The translations under genes were made by a program, and so were the position numbers. From assembly GCA_018825305.1 (NCBI GenBank), contig JAHJEO010000028.1:1-41968 (forward strand): a stretch of 41,968 bases of DNA. Direction: 5' to 3'. The notes below the pieces were generated by a model, which was given only the letters and a program-made list of their open reading frames with translations, was not told the origin of the DNA and made no database searches. Below are positions 25,378-34,054 of this stretch, piece by piece (positions within the stretch are counted from its first letter, which is position 1; each line of letters opens with the position of its first letter). This DNA is from Gammaproteobacteria bacterium (lineage in GTDB: Bacteria; Pseudomonadota; Gammaproteobacteria; Burkholderiales; Rhodocyclaceae).

Positions 25378-28300
25378 GCTTGGATCAGCTTCACAACGAA
25401 TGGCTGTCCCTCATCGAGATATCCGGCCCCTTCCTCGCTGTACCGGTCTTGAAAGAAGTATTCCCGCAAGGCCTGGAAGAACTGGATGGGATCAAGCGTA
25501 AGCGGTTACGCCAGGCCTATGAGGAATGGCGGGAAGCCTGGGAGACGGACGATCCGCAATTCCCTGATCTGCACCGTGCCTGGATCGAGGAAGTTCTGGC
25601 GCGTGGGCTGGAACTAGATGAGGATGGTCGAGGCGACGTGCTCAGGAGTGGTGACAGCCTCCCGCAGAGCCTGTACGTAGCGCTTCCCGAGCATGGCGTC
25701 ACCCTGGCGCCCGACATGGCAGTCGTCGACGAGCAGCAGGGAGAGAAGGCCCTATTGTTGATCCACATCTACCCAGCCGAGGTGGATTTGGAGACGACGT
25801 CGAGGCAGGATGGATGGGCAGCCAGTCCCGCCGAACGCATGGTTCAACTCTGTCGCCAGACAGGCTGCCGACTGGGCATCGTCACCAATGGCGAACGCTG
25901 GATGTTGATCGATGCACCGGTAGGCGCGGTCACCACCTTTGCCAGCTGGTACGCGCGCCTGTGGAGCCAGGAGCCGATCACGTTGCAGGCATTCGTGCAT
26001 CTGCTGGGCATCCGCCGGCTCTTCTTCGATACCTCTGAACAGCTACCGGCACTGATCGATCGATCCCTGAAATTCCAGGACGAGGTCACCGATGCGCTCG
26101 GCGAACAGGTCCGTCGCGCGGTCGAGGTGTTGATCCAATCGCTGGACAAGGCCGATCTCGATCGGAATCGGGAGTTGTTACGGGAGGTGCCGCCCACCGA
26201 GCTGTACGAGGCGGGTCTCACGGTGATGATGCGCCTCGTGTTCCTGCTCTCGGCAGAGGAGCGCGGCCTTCTGCTGCTCGGTGACGAGCGCTACGAGGCC
26301 CACTACGCCCTATCCACACTACGCCTGCAGCTACGCGCCGAGAGCGAGGAAATTCTCGAACGCCGCTGGGATGCCTGGTCGCGCCTGCTGGCGATCTTCC
26401 GAGCCGTATTCGGCGGCATTGAGCACGAGAACCTGCGCATGCCGGCATTGGGCGGTTCGCTGTTCGATCCGGATCGCTTCCCGTTCCTCGAGGGGCGAGC
26501 CAAGGGGTCGAACTGGCGCACCGATGCCGCGAAACCACTACCTATCGACAACCGCACCGTCCTGTTGCTGCTGGAGGCCATCCAGCAATTCCAGGGGCGC
26601 ACCCTGTCCTACCGAGCACTGGACGTCGAACAGATCGGCTATGTCTACGAGGGCTTGCTGGAACGGACCGTCAAGCGGACCAGTGAAGTCACGCTGGAGC
26701 TGGATGCCACCAAGAGCGCCAAGACCCCTTGGATCACCTTGGGTGAATTGGAGTCAGCCAAACTGGATGGTGAAACACAGCTCGCTGCTCTCATCCAGGA
26801 TCGCTCCGGCTGTTCCGCGAACCGTGTTCGCAACGATCTAGCCAAGCTTGTCGATGACACCTTGGCTGACCGCCTGCTCACGGCCTGCCAGGCGGACATC
26901 GCACTGCGCGATCGGATCAGACCGTATGCGCATCTACTTCGGACAGATCCTTGGGGCTATCCACTCGTCTATCCCACAGGTGCTTTCATCGTCACCACCG
27001 GCTCCGACCGCCGCGAGACAGGCACGCACTACACCCCGAAGTCACTCACCGAAGCCATCGTGGCCGAGACGCTCACACCCATCGCCTACGTCGGCCCGGC
27101 GGAGGGTACGCCACGCTCCAACTGGTCGCTGATATCCCCCGTCCAACTGCTCGCTCTGAAGATCTGCGATCCGGCCATGGGGTCGGGCGCGTTCCTCGTG
27201 CAAGCTTGTCGCTGGCTGGCCGACCGACTGGTGGAGGCATGGGCGCAGGCTGAGACGCAGGGCCGCAAGGTCGGTCTCGATGGACAGGTGGTGGATGCCG
27301 ACGCCAGCGAAGAACTACTGCCACGCGACGCCGAGGCACGCACCATCGTCGCCCGCCGCCTCATCGCCGAACGCTGTCTCTACGGCGTCGATCTGAACCC
27401 GCTGGCGGTAGAACTAGCCAAGCTCTCGATCTGGCTGGTGACGTTGGCCAAGGGACGTCCTTTCGGTTTTCTAGACCACAACCTGCGCTGCGGCGACAGC
27501 CTGCTCGGTATCCATCGGCTGGATCAACTAACCCAGCTTTCCATGAATCCCACTGGCCAAAGCCAGCTTCGCCTGTTCGGCCAGAACGTCGAAGAGGCGG
27601 TGCATGAGGCCATTGAACTGCGCTCGCGCCTTCGCGAAATGCCCATTCGCGACATTCGCGACGTCGAAGCGATGGCGCATCTGGACGCCAATGCGCGTCG
27701 TAGGCTCGAAGTTCCGGAAAGCATCGCCGATGTGTTTATTGGCGAGATACTGACCTCGGGGGGAAATGCGAATTCAGTCGAAAGTACACTCACGATGCTG
27801 ACTATTCAGGCCGGCCAGGCGATTATGGGTGATAGGGACGCCCTTGATGCCATCGTGAAGCGGAGGCGCGAAACCTTGAGCGTCGATCTGCCTCCGGGCA
27901 AGTCCATCCGCAATCCATTCCACTGGCCCCTGGAGTTCCCCGAAGTCTTCGCCAGAGAATCTTCGGGATTCGATGCCCTGATCGGCAATCCTCCCTTCCT
28001 CGGAAATCGATTGTGGAAAGGATCGCTGGGCGAGAAATTGCAGTGGCAGTGCCAGATGGTGCTCGGCGCATCGCCGGGCAAAATCGACCTGTGTGTCGTG
28101 TTTCACCGGCGCGCAGTAGAACTGCTTCGCCCCAATGGCTGCTACGGGATGCTTGCGACCAGCAACATTGCCGAAGGTAGCGCGATAGAGGTCGGCCTTG
28201 GCGTCATCGTCCAGAACGGAAGCATCTACTTCGCCAAAAAAGGGATACCGTGGCCAGGTTCCGCAGCCATCGTAATTGCCATCGTCGGCTTCTTCAAGGG

Positions 28301-29687
28301 CGAATGGCGCGCTGACTGCGATGCCGATGAACAAAAATGCCCACGCATCGGGCCCAGGCTGGACCCGGAAGCAGCGGACGTCTGGGTGCCGCAAGCACTA
28401 TCCGATGGTCTATTTGCTTTTGAGGGCGTGAACAACAGCAAGGGCTTGGCCTTCGTCATCACGTCGGACAACCCGTGGTTCGATCGGCTCAAGGGCGAGC
28501 CAGATAGCTTGTTGAGGCCCTACATTACTGGTGATGACATCACCAGTTCGGCCCTGAATCGTATCGAACGATGGGCTTTAGACATTGGTGACTTGAGCTT
28601 GGATGAGATCGCCCGCCGCTGGCCGTTGGCGCATCACTTCGTCGTCGAGGAAGTACAACCGACCCGTATAGAGGCTTCGCTCAAGAGCTACAAGGGCTTG
28701 ATCAACCGTTGGTGGCAGTTTTGGAACAATCGGACAAAGCTATTTTCCAGGCTACGTCAGCGTGAAAAATTCATTGCATATTCCAAGACAACCAAGTATC
28801 CCATTTGTGTTTTGGCTCCCACCGATTGGATTTATACAAACAACGTTTTGCTACTTGAGGTCTCGCGAGAAGACACTCATTCAATTTGCCTAAGCGGACT
28901 TTTTAGAGCTTGGCTTACCTTTCTATCTGGAGGTAGCTACGGAGACCGATTGACACTGTCTATAACAGAGTCTGTGACGACTTTCCCAATGCCAGAAAGG
29001 GAGGTAAGTCCTCTTGGAGTGACTGCGGCTGCATCTTTTAACGAGCTTGCAGTAGCTTTCAGTCGGGAGCATGCCTGCGGGATGACTGGTGTTCTAAACG
29101 CAGTCAATTCACCTACCAATCAGCATGCAACAATTGTCGAACTTCGTCGACTAATTGCGGATATTGACATCGAAGTGACTGCTGCCTTCGGTTGGGATGA
29201 TGTAGATATTTCCTATGATTTCCGCGTTTTTGAAACTGGTTCGGCCAGTGATCGTTGGCGCTGGGCACTGACTCCTGACGCCACTTCAATTCTGCTCGAT
29301 AGGCTCGTAGGGCTAAATCGCGATCGCTTCAAGGTGATAGCCAACGGGAGGGCCAGTAGCCACACATCATCACGCACACGCCGTCCCACCAGCGCCGACT
29401 TTTCGCAGTCTGCACTCGACCTTGATGTCATTCCCGCCAATGAGGGCCAATACCTCAAAGTTGCCGAACCCCACGCCCAATATCAGATCGGCCCAGCCCG
29501 CACCATCCTCGAATACCTGAAGGCGCATTCTGGCTGGTACGCCAAGGCTGACATTCTTGCCGCCACCGGGATCACAGACGCCCAGTGGAATGCCGCTATC
29601 GCCGAGCTGATCTCAGGCGGCAAGGTTGAGCGCCAAGGCGAGAGGCGCGGCGCACGCTATCGCTTCACTGGAGTTGCAGGTCAATGA
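25374..29687 (+). CDS. drmMI: DISARM adenine methylase DrmMI
   Basis: A 1437-residue N6-adenine methyltransferase of the Eco57I/PglX-like type. SAM motif I is DPAMGSGAFLVQACRWL (about residue 599) and the catalytic NPPF motif lies in ALIGNPPFLGNRLW (about 871). The region after about residue 1100 is the likely target-recognition part, and its DNA (about 28700-29250) is markedly AT-richer than the rest. The C-terminus has a winged-helix-like domain (GWYAKADILAATGITDAQW). In class 1 DISARM this enzyme marks host DNA as self. It is coupled by 4-bp overlaps to drmD and to the following DUF4209 gene. Confidence 0.93.
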   Translation: MSLDQLHNEWLSLIEISGPFLAVPVLKEVFPQGLEELDGIKRKRLRQAYEEWREAWETDDPQFPDLHRAWIEEVLARGLELDEDGRGDVLRSGDSLPQSLYVALPEHGVTLAPDMAVVDEQQGEKALLLIHIYPAEVDLETTSRQDGWAASPAERMVQLCRQTGCRLGIVTNGERWMLIDAPVGAVTTFASWYARLWSQEPITLQAFVHLLGIRRLFFDTSEQLPALIDRSLKFQDEVTDALGEQVRRAVEVLIQSLDKADLDRNRELLREVPPTELYEAGLTVMMRLVFLLSAEERGLLLLGDERYEAHYALSTLRLQLRAESEEILERRWDAWSRLLAIFRAVFGGIEHENLRMPALGGSLFDPDRFPFLEGRAKGSNWRTDAAKPLPIDNRTVLLLLEAIQQFQGRTLSYRALDVEQIGYVYEGLLERTVKRTSEVTLELDATKSAKTPWITLGELESAKLDGETQLAALIQDRSGCSANRVRNDLAKLVDDTLADRLLTACQADIALRDRIRPYAHLLRTDPWGYPLVYPTGAFIVTTGSDRRETGTHYTPKSLTEAIVAETLTPIAYVGPAEGTPRSNWSLISPVQLLALKICDPAMGSGAFLVQACRWLADRLVEAWAQAETQGRKVGLDGQVVDADASEELLPRDAEARTIVARRLIAERCLYGVDLNPLAVELAKLSIWLVTLAKGRPFGFLDHNLRCGDSLLGIHRLDQLTQLSMNPTGQSQLRLFGQNVEEAVHEAIELRSRLREMPIRDIRDVEAMAHLDANARRRLEVPESIADVFIGEILTSGGNANSVESTLTMLTIQAGQAIMGDRDALDAIVKRRRETLSVDLPPGKSIRNPFHWPLEFPEVFARESSGFDALIGNPPFLGNRLWKGSLGEKLQWQCQMVLGASPGKIDLCVVFHRRAVELLRPNGCYGMLATSNIAEGSAIEVGLGVIVQNGSIYFAKKGIPWPGSAAIVIAIVGFFKGEWRADCDADEQKCPRIGPRLDPEAADVWVPQALSDGLFAFEGVNNSKGLAFVITSDNPWFDRLKGEPDSLLRPYITGDDITSSALNRIERWALDIGDLSLDEIARRWPLAHHFVVEEVQPTRIEASLKSYKGLINRWWQFWNNRTKLFSRLRQREKFIAYSKTTKYPICVLAPTDWIYTNNVLLLEVSREDTHSICLSGLFRAWLTFLSGGSYGDRLTLSITESVTTFPMPEREVSPLGVTAAASFNELAVAFSREHACGMTGVLNAVNSPTNQHATIVELRRLIADIDIEVTAAFGWDDVDISYDFRVFETGSASDRWRWALTPDATSILLDRLVGLNRDRFKVIANGRASSHTSSRTRRPTSADFSQSALDLDVIPANEGQYLKVAEPHAQYQIGPARTILEYLKAHSGWYAKADILAATGITDAQWNAAIAELISGGKVERQGERRGARYRFTGVAGQ

Positions 29688-31540
29688 CCAATCAGCGTTA
29701 CCCAGTGGATTTGGTCATATCAGCTCAAGATTTTGCTGATTCAGGCTGGAAAGATGTAATCACCCAGACGTCCTGCGAAGGGTATTCGGGGATGTGGCAG
29801 GCGCTCTCGGCAGCCGCACACGGCGCTATCGAGCAAGGCCGCAATGAACACGGAAAGGTGCTCTGGTTGCTTGCCGATGCCTGTTCGATGATGCTATCAC
29901 CGTCGAGTCAGAACGAACCCTTCAAGCCCTATGCCGTGTTCAACGATCGTCGATCACTCATCCCGGATGACCTATCTGATTTAGACATCACGTTTTTCTC
30001 GCAGATCGTCGATGCAGTGGATGATGACCGGCTGAAGGCGCGACTTGCTGATCTGGTTTGGTTGAAGGGGAATCCCCGCAATGCCTCGTTTGCACTGAAG
30101 GCCATTGACGCTTACCGATCCATTCCGCTTGATACAGACACTTGGATTCACGGCGACCGCGATTGCTGGCAGCGAGCAATCAGCCTTGCCCGGATGCTCA
30201 AAGAGGGTGCTGGTGACCGACTCGAGCAAATGGAAGCCTTGATCATTGCTTCCTTCAATGCCGCAACCCGACTGGATAGCTTCCGCGGACTCTGGTTGGC
30301 GGATTTGCTAAGGTCTAACGGTCTGGGAAGAATGCACCAGGTCGATGTGGCGCAGAGGTTGGAGACTTTGGCCTGTGAGTTTGATGGTGAAGGTGACTTA
30401 CGCAGAGCGCGGGAGTATTTTTCCGCTGCTGCTGACTGGTACAGATCCGTCCCCAACTCAGTCAAAGCGGCTGAAATGACGGCGTTTGTCGCTGAAGGTT
30501 GGGTCAAGGAAGCCATTGCTCGGGTCTCGTCAGACAGTCCGAGTCACATAGTGGCTGCCAGTTTCTACGAAAACGCCATCCAGATCTATCGAACGATACC
30601 CAGAGCGGAGCGCGCCGCTCACCGGGTTGATGAGCGGATCACGGAATTGCGAAACCATCTGAACGATTCAGGTGAGAAATCGTTAGGGGAGATGGGTCTC
30701 ATCCAAACGCCGAGCGTAGACATCACCCAACTCGTAGAGAACGCAAGAAAGTCCGTATCTGGGAAGTCGGCTCGGGAGGCACTACTGGCGTTTGCAAACC
30801 TGCACCGGGGAGCAAACACAGAAGATCTGCGCAAGAACGCATTGGAACGAATGCGCCAATTTCCCTTGCAATCTCTATTCGCAGCCACTGTGATGAGCCG
30901 CGATGGACGCGTCATCGCGAAACGGCCAGCAATGAGTTGGGGTGGCGGCCTGACAGAGGAAGACGAGATTGCTATCCACGCCGAGATGATCCGCGACTAT
31001 GGCATGCTGGTCAGCATCGTGGTGCAAGGTGACATCTGGCCCGCACATGAAGTTCTTCTGCTGGAGCATCGGTTGCGTGAGGCCGATTTCATCGACTTGG
31101 CCCGCCATTCGCCAATCGTTCCGAAGGATCGCGCCGGGCTTTTCGGGAAAGCGCTGTTTGCCGGTTACGAGCGCGACTTCGTCACTGCATTACATCTTCT
31201 GATTCCCCAGATCGAGCACATGGTTCGTGTGCATCTCAAGCAGGCCGGAGCCAAAACCACGAACCTCGACAAGGATGGCGTCCAGAATGAAAATGGGATG
31301 AGCGCCTTGATGGATTTGCCAGAGGCCGACCAAGTTTTCGGCAAGGATTTGGCCTTTGAACTCAAATCGCTGTTCTGCTGTTCGTTCGGCCCCAATTTAC
31401 GCAATGAACTTGCCCATGGTTTGCTTGACGAGGGCGCGTGCCATTCACCGTTTGCCATCTATGCGTGGTGGCTGGCGCTGCGGCTTACGTTCAATACGTG
31501 GTGGAACGCAGCGCACAAAGACGAAGTAGCGGAGGCATGA
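29684..31540 (+). CDS. DUF4209 protein with HEPN-like RNxxxHG motif
   Basis: A 618-residue, mostly helical, soluble protein. The C-terminal part (about residues 505-600) contains FGPNLRNELAHGLLDEG, the RNxxxHG signature of DUF4209. R-N-E-L-A-H is also an Rx4H arrangement as in HEPN ribonucleases. An RNase role is therefore plausible but not shown. The N-terminal 330 residues look like TPR-type helical repeats. The ATG overlaps the drmMI stop (ATGA), so it is made in step with the DISARM methylase although it is not a known DISARM core subunit. A gene encoding a GHKL ATPase follows. Confidence 0.8.
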   Translation: MTNQRYPVDLVISAQDFADSGWKDVITQTSCEGYSGMWQALSAAAHGAIEQGRNEHGKVLWLLADACSMMLSPSSQNEPFKPYAVFNDRRSLIPDDLSDLDITFFSQIVDAVDDDRLKARLADLVWLKGNPRNASFALKAIDAYRSIPLDTDTWIHGDRDCWQRAISLARMLKEGAGDRLEQMEALIIASFNAATRLDSFRGLWLADLLRSNGLGRMHQVDVAQRLETLACEFDGEGDLRRAREYFSAAADWYRSVPNSVKAAEMTAFVAEGWVKEAIARVSSDSPSHIVAASFYENAIQIYRTIPRAERAAHRVDERITELRNHLNDSGEKSLGEMGLIQTPSVDITQLVENARKSVSGKSAREALLAFANLHRGANTEDLRKNALERMRQFPLQSLFAATVMSRDGRVIAKRPAMSWGGGLTEEDEIAIHAEMIRDYGMLVSIVVQGDIWPAHEVLLLEHRLREADFIDLARHSPIVPKDRAGLFGKALFAGYERDFVTALHLLIPQIEHMVRVHLKQAGAKTTNLDKDGVQNENGMSALMDLPEADQVFGKDLAFELKSLFCCSFGPNLRNELAHGLLDEGACHSPFAIYAWWLALRLTFNTWWNAAHKDEVAEA

Positions 31541-31541
31541 A

Positions 31542-31619
31542 ATGGAGGCGACTGATAAACAGTCCGAAATGACATTCGCTTCAGTGAGATCGCATTGCAT
31601 AAGGAAAAATCGCCCATGA
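31542..31619 (+). CDS. 25-codon leader-like ORF
   Basis: ATG 31542 is preceded at a good distance by GGAGG (31531-31535). The frame encodes a 25-residue peptide ending CIRKNRP, and its TGA overlaps the ATG of the GHKL ATPase gene as ATGA (31616-31619). The geometry suggests translational coupling or a leader peptide, but a chance frame cannot be excluded. No family is recognised. Confidence 0.35.
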   Translation: MEATDKQSEMTFASVRSHCIRKNRP

Positions 31620-33031
31620 CAAAAACAAGCACTGACACTGCTCAGGCAAGCCCAACGAAACGGTTCTTCGTTTCGATGCTCACTCGCGACATCCATCTCG
31701 CAGATGCCATTCTTGATCTCCTCGACAACTGCCTTGATGGTGCGATGCGACTCGCGGGCGGTAAGGAGGTCGACTATGCCTTGCACTTCGTGAAGATCAA
31801 GATCGCCGGAGATCACTTCTCGATAGCCGACAACTGCGGCGGTATACCGCGAGAAGTAGCCAAGAACTATGCGTTCAAGATGGGACGCGAACCTGACGAC
31901 GACCGCGACTCGGATGCCGAAACCATCGGCATGTACGGGGTCGGCATGAAGCGTGCGATCTTCAAGATGGGCCGCAATGCACTCGTTCGCACGCGCTACG
32001 GTGACGATACATTCGAGGTGCCGATCACTTCGGCATGGCTGGCAGCAAAGAACTGGGATCCACTTCCGATCAATGAACCAACGGAGGCAAGCGAGCAGCT
32101 CGACGAGCCAGGCACCACCATCTACGTTAACGACTTATACGAAGGTGTCGCGCGGCACTTCGCCAACGCGTCCTTCGAAAATGAGGTCCGTACCGCTATC
32201 GCCGAGCATTTCACGATGTTTCTTCAGTGGGGCCTGAAAGTGGAGCTCAATGGCACACCAGTGGAACCCGTCCGCGTCGAGGTGCTCGTCTCTACGGATG
32301 AGAACCGACCGGCTCCGTACATTTACCGGAAGACCATCGATGACGTGATTGTCTCCATCACGGTTGGACTGAATACAGGGAAGAGTCTCGGCGACGACGA
32401 AGACGACGACGCCGGCTTCGAGCGAGATCGCTCGTCGGCAACCGCTGGTTGGACTGTCCTTTGCAATGACCGTGCGGTCATCGTGGGCGACAAGGGCCGA
32501 CTCACGGGATGGGGCGACGGTATCCCGCTCTACCACCCGCAGTTCGCCATCATTACGGGCATCATCGAGTTCCGCTCGAAGCACGCCGATAAGCTACCGG
32601 TCACCACGACGAAACGTGCGCTCGATACGTCGTCGAACGTCTGGCTGGAGTCACTCGTCAAGATGAAAGAGGGCATGCGGATATGGATCTCCTACACGAA
32701 CCAGTGGAAGAATCATCCGCGTTCAGACCAATCCAGCCACTGGGAAGACGCTCGGCCGATGGCGCTGAGCATGGCAATCGAGACCGTCGCATCACGGAGG
32801 TTCACGAAGAAGACGAACGACTTCATCGAATTCAATCCTCAGAAGGCGAAGGTATTGCCCGAACCAGAGGACAAAAAGCCTTCATCACGAAAGGTCATGT
32901 TCTCCCGACCGGCCGAAGAGGTGCATCTCGTCTCGAAGATGTTGTTTGACAACCCGGATGAAAAGCCCGGCATCGTCGGCGACAAGTGCTTCGAAATGCA
33001 GCTTACAAAGGCAAAAAGGCAGGGAGGCTAA
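31616..33031 (+). CDS. GHKL (Hsp90/MORC-like) ATPase
   Basis: A 471-residue protein with a GHKL ATP-binding fold. The N box is DLLDNCLDGA (34-43), G1 is IADNCGGIP (70-78) and G2 is IGMYGVGMKRAIFKMG (104-119). No transmembrane, dimerisation-phosphoacceptor or receiver domains are seen, so this is not an ordinary sensor kinase. It resembles Hsp90/MORC/MutL-style nucleotide-gated clamps. The middle part (residues 200-350) is beta-rich. The start ATG 31616 is preferred over TTG 31595 because AAGGAA lies about 10 nt upstream. It is followed after 3 bp by a methyltransferase-like gene, and the two probably form a functional pair. Confidence 0.85.
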   Translation: MTKTSTDTAQASPTKRFFVSMLTRDIHLADAILDLLDNCLDGAMRLAGGKEVDYALHFVKIKIAGDHFSIADNCGGIPREVAKNYAFKMGREPDDDRDSDAETIGMYGVGMKRAIFKMGRNALVRTRYGDDTFEVPITSAWLAAKNWDPLPINEPTEASEQLDEPGTTIYVNDLYEGVARHFANASFENEVRTAIAEHFTMFLQWGLKVELNGTPVEPVRVEVLVSTDENRPAPYIYRKTIDDVIVSITVGLNTGKSLGDDEDDDAGFERDRSSATAGWTVLCNDRAVIVGDKGRLTGWGDGIPLYHPQFAIITGIIEFRSKHADKLPVTTTKRALDTSSNVWLESLVKMKEGMRIWISYTNQWKNHPRSDQSSHWEDARPMALSMAIETVASRRFTKKTNDFIEFNPQKAKVLPEPEDKKPSSRKVMFSRPAEEVHLVSKMLFDNPDEKPGIVGDKCFEMQLTKAKRQGG

Positions 33032-33034
33032 ACG

Positions 33035-34030
33035 ATGAGCGCAGGTTCTTCGTTGCCATACCGGTTACGGCCCAACAAGGCCGTGGATCGGGAATTATTC
33101 CTGTCACTTCTGATGCGGCTGGCTCCGAGACTCACGCTGGAAAAGTATCACTACATCGGCCTCGGCGGCCCCTTCCTCGAAGATTTTCGGATGATTCATG
33201 GTCGGATCGGCATCGCAAAGATGACGTGTATCGAGACCGAAGAGCAGGTGCATAAGCGTCAGATATTCAACCGTCCCATTGCATCCATAGAGTGTGTCCA
33301 CAAGAGCCTCGAAGACTATCTCGACGAAACCGATTTCGATTCTCCCACCATCATCTGGTTCGATTACACGGAACCCAAGGGCATCACCACTCAGATCGAG
33401 CGATTCGCGCGCACCATCGGCACCGTGCAGATCGGCAGCATTCTGCGCATTACGCTCAATGCCAATCCTGAGTCTTTGGGAAAGCCCGATCCCAAGGACA
33501 TCTCCGTAGAAGCCGAAGGCGATGTCTCGGAGGATCGAGCACAGAAGCCTACGACTCAGGAATGGCGTCTCGCGCGCTTCAAGGAACGGCTCGGATCGCT
33601 TTTTCCGAGTGGGCTGACCGCCGATGGCATGACGCACAAGAACTATGGCAGGAGTCTACTGCGCGCGCTCAAGTTGGCGGTCGACAAGGAAGCACTCAGT
33701 TTTCGGGATCGCCGTATCGTCTGGGCGCTCGCTACGCACTACGCAGATGGTCAAGCAATGGTGACTGCCGCACTCGTCGTATGTCAGAACGACGATCAGG
33801 CCATAGAAGAGTTGGTGAAGGGCTGGGAGTTCAACTCGACGACCGATGCTCCGCATCGGGTCGCCCTACCTGCGCTCTCGACATTGGAACGACTGACTAT
33901 GGAATCGCATGCCGACGCCCGAACCAAGATGGGTTTTGATCTCCCGAAATCTGACATGGGTGAAAACCCATTCGAAGTGTTCAAGAAGTTCTATCGCATC
34001 TACCCGCATTTCTCTCGGGTGGAACTGTAG
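33035..34030 (+). CDS. Rossmann methyltransferase-like protein, GHKL partner
   Basis: A 331-residue protein with a candidate SAM-binding fold: glycine-rich YIGLGGPFLEDF (40-51), the acidic strand end CIETEE (65-70) and TIIWFDYTEPKG (105-116), which occupies the place of motif IV in methyltransferases. This suggests an O-methyltransferase-like protein, but the glycine loop is short and the catalytic motif does not match DNA methylases, so activity is unproven. GGGAGG precedes the ATG, which lies 3 bp after the GHKL ATPase stop. The gene precedes drmA by 24 bp. Confidence 0.7.
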   Translation: MSAGSSLPYRLRPNKAVDRELFLSLLMRLAPRLTLEKYHYIGLGGPFLEDFRMIHGRIGIAKMTCIETEEQVHKRQIFNRPIASIECVHKSLEDYLDETDFDSPTIIWFDYTEPKGITTQIERFARTIGTVQIGSILRITLNANPESLGKPDPKDISVEAEGDVSEDRAQKPTTQEWRLARFKERLGSLFPSGLTADGMTHKNYGRSLLRALKLAVDKEALSFRDRRIVWALATHYADGQAMVTAALVVCQNDDQAIEELVKGWEFNSTTDAPHRVALPALSTLERLTMESHADARTKMGFDLPKSDMGENPFEVFKKFYRIYPHFSRVEL

Positions 34031-34054
34031 TCGCAGATATCGAGTGCCAGAATC

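Noticed and set aside
31616-33031. Two-component sensor kinase
   Set aside because: The GHKL motifs lie at the N-terminus with no phosphoacceptor histidine domain, sensor or membrane segment.
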